From: Rahnella bruchi
Lineage (GTDB): Bacteria > Pseudomonadota > Gammaproteobacteria > Enterobacterales > Enterobacteriaceae
Length of the DNA: 64,000 nt
NCBI RefSeq assembly: GCF_003614975.1
Contig: NZ_QZWI01000018.1
Location: 1 to 64,000, forward strand
Direction of reading: 5' to 3'
The notes under the pieces were generated by a model. It ran no database searches, was not told where the DNA came from, and saw nothing but the letters and a program-made list of their open reading frames with translations. Shown one piece after another: positions 59,962 through 64,000 of this stretch. Position numbers and translations under genes: made by a program. Within the stretch, counting starts at the first letter, position 1; the number at the start of each line of letters is the position of its first letter.

Positions 59962-60071
59962 ATTTAAAGAAAGTTAAACGGAGGGGAGCGATAGCGTGCT
60001 AATGAGTTGGCGACCGTTTTGATCGCTCAACTCAGACTATTTTCTCTTCAGCTTTGTGCTATCTGCCCAGG

Positions 60072-61106
60072 TTATTTCGCCAGCAGTTCTTTACGCACGA
60101 TTTCTGCACCGGCGCTTAATGCATCCAGCTTACCGCGTGCAACGCCGCGTGGCAGAGGGATCATGCCGCAGTTGGTGCACGGATAGAGTTTGTCCGCATC
60201 GACAAATTGGAGTGCTTTACGCAGCGTTGCGGCAACTTCTTCCGGTGTTTCAATGGTATTGGTGGCCACGTCGATAGCGCCGACCATCACTTTTTTACCG
60301 CGGATCAGCTCCATCAGTTCCATCGGAACATGTGAGTGATGGCATTCCAGCGAGATAATATCGATATTAGATTTTTGCAGTTTCGGGAAGATCTCTTCGT
60401 ATTGTCTCCACTCCGTGCCCAGCGTTTTCTTCCAGTCGGTGTTGGCTTTGATGCCGTAGCCGTAGCAGATGTGGACAGCCGTTTCGCATTTCAGCCCTTC
60501 AATGGCTCTTTCTAAGGTGGCGATACCCCAGTCGTTCACTTCATCGAAGAACACATTAAAGGCTGGCTCATCAAACTGGATGATATCGACGCCCGCCGCC
60601 TCTAACTCTTTGGCTTCTTCGTTGAGAATTTTAGCGAATTCCCAGGCGAGTTTTTCGCGACTTTTATAGTGATTGTCATACAGTGTGTCGATCATGGTCA
60701 TCGGTCCCGGAAGGGCCCATTTGATCGGCTGCGTGGTTTGCTTACGTAAAAACTTCGCATCTTCGACAAAAACGGACTTCTTACGACTCACCGGCCCGAC
60801 AACGGTTGGCACACTTGCTTCATAGCGGTTGCGGATCTTAACGATCTCACGCTTCTCGAAATCAACGCCTTCGAGATGCTCGATAAATGTGGTGACAAAA
60901 TGCTGACGCGTTTGCTCGCCATCGCTGACGATATCAATACCGGCCTGTTGCTGATCTTCCAGACATAAACGCAGTGCGTCGAGTTTGCCGTCAACTAATT
61001 CCTGACCTTCCAGTTTCCAGGGTGACCAGAGTGTCTCTGGCTGCGCAATCCAGGACGGCTTCGGTAAGCTGCCCGCAGTCGATGTCGGTAATAATTTTTT
61101 CATCAC
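60072..61106 (-). CDS. mesD: MesD-type core-MetE methionine synthase
   Basis: A 344-residue protein equal to the C-terminal catalytic half of MetE. Zinc ligands are visible: His and Cys in AVHICYGYG, Glu in ISLECHHSH and Cys in YPCTNCGMIPLPRG. QFDEPAF and GAIDVATNTIETPEEV complete the barrel. The folate-binding N-terminal domain of MetE is missing. With the partner DUF1852 (MesX) upstream, it belongs to the folate-independent MesD group, reported to need MesX and oxygen. The methyl donor is not established, to my knowledge. It lies 28 bases after mesX. Confidence 0.9.
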   Translation of the reverse strand: MMKKLLPTSTAGSLPKPSWIAQPETLWSPWKLEGQELVDGKLDALRLCLEDQQQAGIDIVSDGEQTRQHFVTTFIEHLEGVDFEKREIVKIRNRYEASVPTVVGPVSRKKSVFVEDAKFLRKQTTQPIKWALPGPMTMIDTLYDNHYKSREKLAWEFAKILNEEAKELEAAGVDIIQFDEPAFNVFFDEVNDWGIATLERAIEGLKCETAVHICYGYGIKANTDWKKTLGTEWRQYEEIFPKLQKSNIDIISLECHHSHVPMELMELIRGKKVMVGAIDVATNTIETPEEVAATLRKALQFVDADKLYPCTNCGMIPLPRGVARGKLDALSAGAEIVRKELLAK

Positions 61107-61133
61107 AGGTGACCTTATATTTTTTTTGGTAAA

Positions 61134-62117
61134 TCAGAGAACGGGTTCAGCGGACCATTGTTTGAGAACAGCCTGGTAAGGTTTAATAAATTGCTCTTCA
61201 GTAAATTTACCCTGCTCAACAGCCAGCTGGCTACGTTCTTCCCGGTCATAAACAATCCGGGTTAATGAGTAATCCTGGAAATTCAGGCTAGGTTGATATT
61301 CTTTTCCTGCCACGGAATTTGCATTATAAATTTCAGGGCGATAAATCTTCTGGAAAGTCTCCATCGTGCTGATCGTGCCAATCAACTCAAGATCTGTGTA
61401 ATCGCTGAGTAAATCGCCGCTGAAATAAAACGCCAAAGGCGCAACGCTGTGTTCAGGCATGAAGTAGCGGGCGCGCAATCCCATTTTGGAGAAATATTCA
61501 TCAGTCAGGGAAGGTGCATCCTGCTGATATTCGATGCCTAATACAGGATGTTGATTTCCGGTACGGTAATAAGTGTTTTTACTGGAGACGCTCAGGCAGA
61601 TAACCGGTGATTTCTTAAAGTACTCTTTGTAAGTCGCTGAATTAACGAAGCGTTTAAAGATATCACCGTGTAAGACGCCAAAATTTTCCGGCAGACTGAA
61701 TCCGGACTTGTTCTTATTATGCTCAGGCAGTACCACGCTGAAGTCATAATCACGAACATAAGAGGAAAAGTTATTGCCTAAAATGCCTTCAAAACGTTCG
61801 TTGGTTATTTTATCAACAATATTGGTTTTTAATATTTCAATCACCGGGAAGGCGTCGGACCTACCCTCTATATTAATATTTAACTGCGCGGTAATAATGT
61901 CCAGTTCGACAGAGTAACGATCACCCTTTGGGTTGTCCCAGTGCGCCAGAGAATTGAAACGATTGTCGATCATCACCAGAGTGTTATGCAGGTTTTCCTG
62001 ACGTTTCTCACCCCTTGCCAGATTAGCGAAGTTTGTCGTAATACGCGTATTTTCCGAAGGGTTATAATTTTCGTCGAAACGAATGCTCTTAAGAGTAAAG
62101 TTAAATTTATTATTCAT
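61134..62117 (-). CDS. mesX: MesX (DUF1852) partner of MesD
   Basis: A 327-residue protein of the DUF1852 family. It starts FNFTLKSIRFDENYNPSENT and includes NFANLARGEKRQENLHNTL and MIDNRFNSLAHWDNPKGDRY, a highly conserved stretch. In Acinetobacter, MesX and MesD together support methionine formation. It has no signal peptide or membrane helix. The gene is first of the pair and a MetR-like palindrome lies 132 bases before its start, fitting control by methionine need. Confidence 0.92.
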   Translation of the reverse strand: MNNKFNFTLKSIRFDENYNPSENTRITTNFANLARGEKRQENLHNTLVMIDNRFNSLAHWDNPKGDRYSVELDIITAQLNINIEGRSDAFPVIEILKTNIVDKITNERFEGILGNNFSSYVRDYDFSVVLPEHNKNKSGFSLPENFGVLHGDIFKRFVNSATYKEYFKKSPVICLSVSSKNTYYRTGNQHPVLGIEYQQDAPSLTDEYFSKMGLRARYFMPEHSVAPLAFYFSGDLLSDYTDLELIGTISTMETFQKIYRPEIYNANSVAGKEYQPSLNFQDYSLTRIVYDREERSQLAVEQGKFTEEQFIKPYQAVLKQWSAEPVL

Positions 62118-62454
62118 TTTAGTCAGGTGCCCCGGCTGCTGAAAAATCTACGTTATTTCAGTAGTCTTTATATTTTAAGAGTGAATCGCGATGACTCTTT
62201 TATGCCTGAGTCACTGAGTGAAAAAAAGTGATATAAATTCACTGAACATGAACAAAGTTCATGTTGGGGGAGGGGCAATGAATTTTTCACTGTTCTGTTT
62301 CTGGTGACTCAGTCAGGCAGCCCTGACAACCCGTTATTTTTGCGGATGGCCTGTCTTCCACCACTATGGTAAACGTTAACCCCTCTATCATCGTTTTAAT
62401 ACGCAGCTGCTGTGCGGGGCGTAACTTTTGATGCAACGTCACAAGGAGTATTTC
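62118..62454. other. Divergent promoter region between mesX and the aldo/keto reductase
   Basis: No gene is seen. It holds the MetR-like box, promoters for both directions and the GGAG ribosome binding site of the reductase. Confidence 0.5.
62245..62265. promoter_or_regulatory. MetR-like palindrome upstream of mesX
   Basis: AACATGAAC-AAA-GTTCATGTT is a perfect nine-base inverted repeat. Its core TGAACAAAGTTCA matches the MetR pattern TGAA-N5-TTCA exactly. Confidence 0.7.
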
Positions 62455-63441
62455 ATGAAGAACAGAATTCTTGGCAAAACGGGCCAGAGCGTTTCTGAAA
62501 TCGGTTTTGGTGCCTGGGCTATCGGCGGTACCTGGGGTGAAGTCAGCATGGAAGATGCGAAAGGCGCGTTGAATGCGGCGCTGGACGCAGGAATGACGTT
62601 TATCGACACCGCAGATGTTTACGGCGACGGACGTTCAGAAAAGATCATTGCTGATGTGTTAAAAGAACGTGGAGGCGAGCGTCCATTCGTCGCAACTAAA
62701 CTGGGTCGTCGTCTTTCCCCGCATGTGGCGGCGGGTTACACCGATAAAAACCTCAATGAATATGTCGATCGCTCCCGCGAAAATTTGCAAATGGATACGC
62801 TTGACCTGGTGCAGCTGCATTGTCCGCCAACCGAAATCTATTACACCCCTGAAGTTTTCGCCGTGATGGATGACATGATCAAAAACGCTAAAATTCGCAG
62901 CTACGGGGTTTCTGTTGAAAAAGTGGAAGAGGGGCTGAAAGCGCTCGAATTTCCGAATGTGTCTTCCATTCAGCTGATTTACAACATTTTCAGACAGCGG
63001 CCAGCTGAGCTTTTAATGCGCGAGGCGAAACGTCGGGATGTCGGCATCATTGCCCGCGTGCCGCTGGCTTCCGGCCTGCTGACAGGAAAAATGACAGCAG
63101 ATACCGCGTTCTCGGCCGATGACCATCGCGCGTTTAACCGTAATGGGGAACAGTTCGATAAAGGAGAGACGTTTGCAGGCGTGCCTTTCGATGTTGCGCT
63201 TGATGCGGTGGAAGATATCCGTCGTCTGTTGCCCGGTGATATGACGATGGCTAAATTTGCCCTGCGCTGGATCCTGATGAATGAAAATGTCTCCGTCATC
63301 ATCCCCGGTTCTAAAAATAAAGCGCAGTCAGAAACCAATGCGCAGGCAAGCGATGTCGCTGCCCTTTCTGATGAAACGATGTCTGCGCTAAAAAATATTT
63401 ATCAGAGCAAAATCGCCCCGTGGGTACATCAGCGCTGGTAA
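62455..63441 (+). CDS. Aldo/keto reductase
   Basis: A 328-residue NADPH-dependent oxidoreductase with (beta/alpha)8 fold. The catalytic tetrad is visible: Asp and Tyr in FIDTADVYGDGRSE, Lys in FVATKLGR and His in LVQLHCPP. The cofactor region near the end reads VSVIIPGSKNKAQSETNAQ. ATG at 62455 is chosen because GGAG lies six bases upstream. The substrate is unknown. A terminator follows. Confidence 0.92.
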   Translation: MKNRILGKTGQSVSEIGFGAWAIGGTWGEVSMEDAKGALNAALDAGMTFIDTADVYGDGRSEKIIADVLKERGGERPFVATKLGRRLSPHVAAGYTDKNLNEYVDRSRENLQMDTLDLVQLHCPPTEIYYTPEVFAVMDDMIKNAKIRSYGVSVEKVEEGLKALEFPNVSSIQLIYNIFRQRPAELLMREAKRRDVGIIARVPLASGLLTGKMTADTAFSADDHRAFNRNGEQFDKGETFAGVPFDVALDAVEDIRRLLPGDMTMAKFALRWILMNENVSVIIPGSKNKAQSETNAQASDVAALSDETMSALKNIYQSKIAPWVHQRW

Positions 63442-63450
63442 GAAAATCAG

Positions 63451-63475
63451 GCCTTCCTGACGGGAAGGCTTTTTT
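63451..63475 (+). terminator. Intrinsic terminator of the aldo/keto reductase gene
   Basis: GCCTTCC pairs with GGAAGGC around a five-base loop and is followed by six T, nine bases after the stop. Confidence 0.93.
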
Positions 63476-63621
63476 GATGACTTCCACTAACTCCTCCTCC
63501 GCCAACCTCCCAAAGACCTCATTCCCACTGTTTTCCCCTCAACCCGCATACTTCGGCGCTGACCGAAGCGTCCTCTTTTTACCGGTATTAAGCTGCGTGA
63601 AATTCATGAGGGAGAACAAAG

Positions 63622-63969
63622 ATGATCGCAGTACTTTTTGAGGCAAACGCAGTACCCGAAGCCCGCGAGCGTTACCTTGAGCTGGCGGCTGAACTGAAAC
63701 CTTTATTGTCGGACACGCTGGGATTTATTTCGATTGAGCGATTCGAGAGCCTGAGCACATCCGGAAAAATTCTTTCTTTGTCGTGGTGGGAAGATGAAGA
63801 GTCGGTAGCCGGATGGAAACAGAATGTGATGCATCTAGCCGCGCAGAAAGAGGGGAAACAGTCGATTTTTTCATACTACAGGATTCGTGTTGTCCGCGTA
63901 TTTCGTGACTATTCTTCCGACAAATCTCCGAATCAGCCTTCCGGTAAAGGAGCGCATCAGCATGTATGA
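63622..63969 (+). CDS. Antibiotic-biosynthesis-monooxygenase-domain protein
   Basis: A 115-residue protein with an ABM ferredoxin-like fold (MIAVLFEANAVPEARERYL, SDTLGFISIERFES, LSLSWWEDEESVAGWKQN and an MHLAAQKEGK helix). Members are small oxygenases without cofactor or stress proteins. The C-terminal 20 residues are polar and look unstructured. GGGAG precedes the ATG. Its stop overlaps the start of the next gene by eight bases. Confidence 0.88.
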   Translation: MIAVLFEANAVPEARERYLELAAELKPLLSDTLGFISIERFESLSTSGKILSLSWWEDEESVAGWKQNVMHLAAQKEGKQSIFSYYRIRVVRVFRDYSSDKSPNQPSGKGAHQHV

Positions 63970-64000
63970 CATTCACGTGATCCTCGACAACACTCCGGGT
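63962..64000 (+). CDS. Start of an ACT-domain-like protein (cut by window edge)
   Basis: Thirteen codons are visible (MYDIHVILDNTPG). The V-I-L-D-N-T-P-G pattern is the first strand and turn of an ACT ligand-binding domain. It overlaps the ABM gene, so the two are probably in one operon. The rest lies outside the window. Confidence 0.45.
   Translation, partial: MYDIHVILDNTPG

Noticed and set aside
1..64000. CRISPR array, tRNA, rRNA or prophage genes
   Set aside because: No regularly spaced repeats, no tRNA cloverleaf that I could recognise, no rRNA and no phage structural genes were seen.

Overview
The window looks like a chromosomal segment of a Gram-negative Enterobacterales member. Signs are Fur, LexA, FNR-like and RcnR-type control sites, umuDC, rcnA/rcnR, idi, qorB, a YmgB/AriR-type protein, hydroxyarylic acid decarboxylase BCD genes and a chaperone-usher cluster. 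The gene mix recalls the Rahnella/Ewingella/Serratia side of the order; this is an inference from gene content and no taxon was tested.

Layout. 1-1.8 kb: end of an IS200/IS605 TnpA and a small Fur-box-led operon of three unknown proteins. 2.1-4.6 kb: SOS cassette umuDC facing a YedK/HMCES-type gene. 5-7.6 kb: NitT/TauT-type ABC transporter with a double-length permease and no binding protein. 8.3-13.5 kb: aspartate decarboxylase with two AspT-type exchangers. 14-16.9 kb: GPH transporter and GH51 arabinofuranosidase. 17-20.5 kb: a transposon graveyard, the intact rcnA/rcnR nickel-cobalt module and a broken ArsR-type regulator. 20.5-25.4 kb: orphan radical SAM protein, then a Fur-controlled iron-complex ABC importer. 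25.5-32.1 kb: ANR-like regulator, lrgAB, and a sugar-acid type set (MFS, DHDPS-family aldolase, HTH-ribokinase fusion), then an exported histidine phosphatase. 33-38.5 kb: chaperone, usher and a striking fusion of an AfaD-like adhesin to a PRD/EIIA transcription regulator.

From 38.5 kb on the DNA reads like ordinary enterobacterial backbone: YtcJ-type amidohydrolase with a monooxygenase-domain membrane protein, hxlR/qorB, ymgB-like gene, P-loop protein, idi, marR with the decarboxylase operon, a POT peptide transporter, a second GPH transporter paired with a GH31 enzyme, an exported MsrB/MsrA pair, an ascorbate-type PTS with aldolase, P-loop kinase and SorC regulator, the MesX/MesD methionine synthase pair behind a MetR-like box, an aldo/keto reductase, and an ABM protein with the start of an ACT-like protein at the edge.

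How the parts work together: several blocks are self-contained transporter-plus-enzyme modules for plant- or food-derived carbon (arabinosides, GH31 substrates, sugar acids, a PTS sugar). Others are metal homeostasis (Fur boxes, RcnA/RcnR, siderophore-type ABC) or stress modules (UmuDC, HMCES, methionine sulfoxide repair). The most unusual objects are the adhesin-PRD fusion, the HTH-ribokinase fusion with an internal ribosome binding site, the unknown Fur-led operon, the orphan radical SAM protein and the phosphatase lacking its second catalytic histidine.
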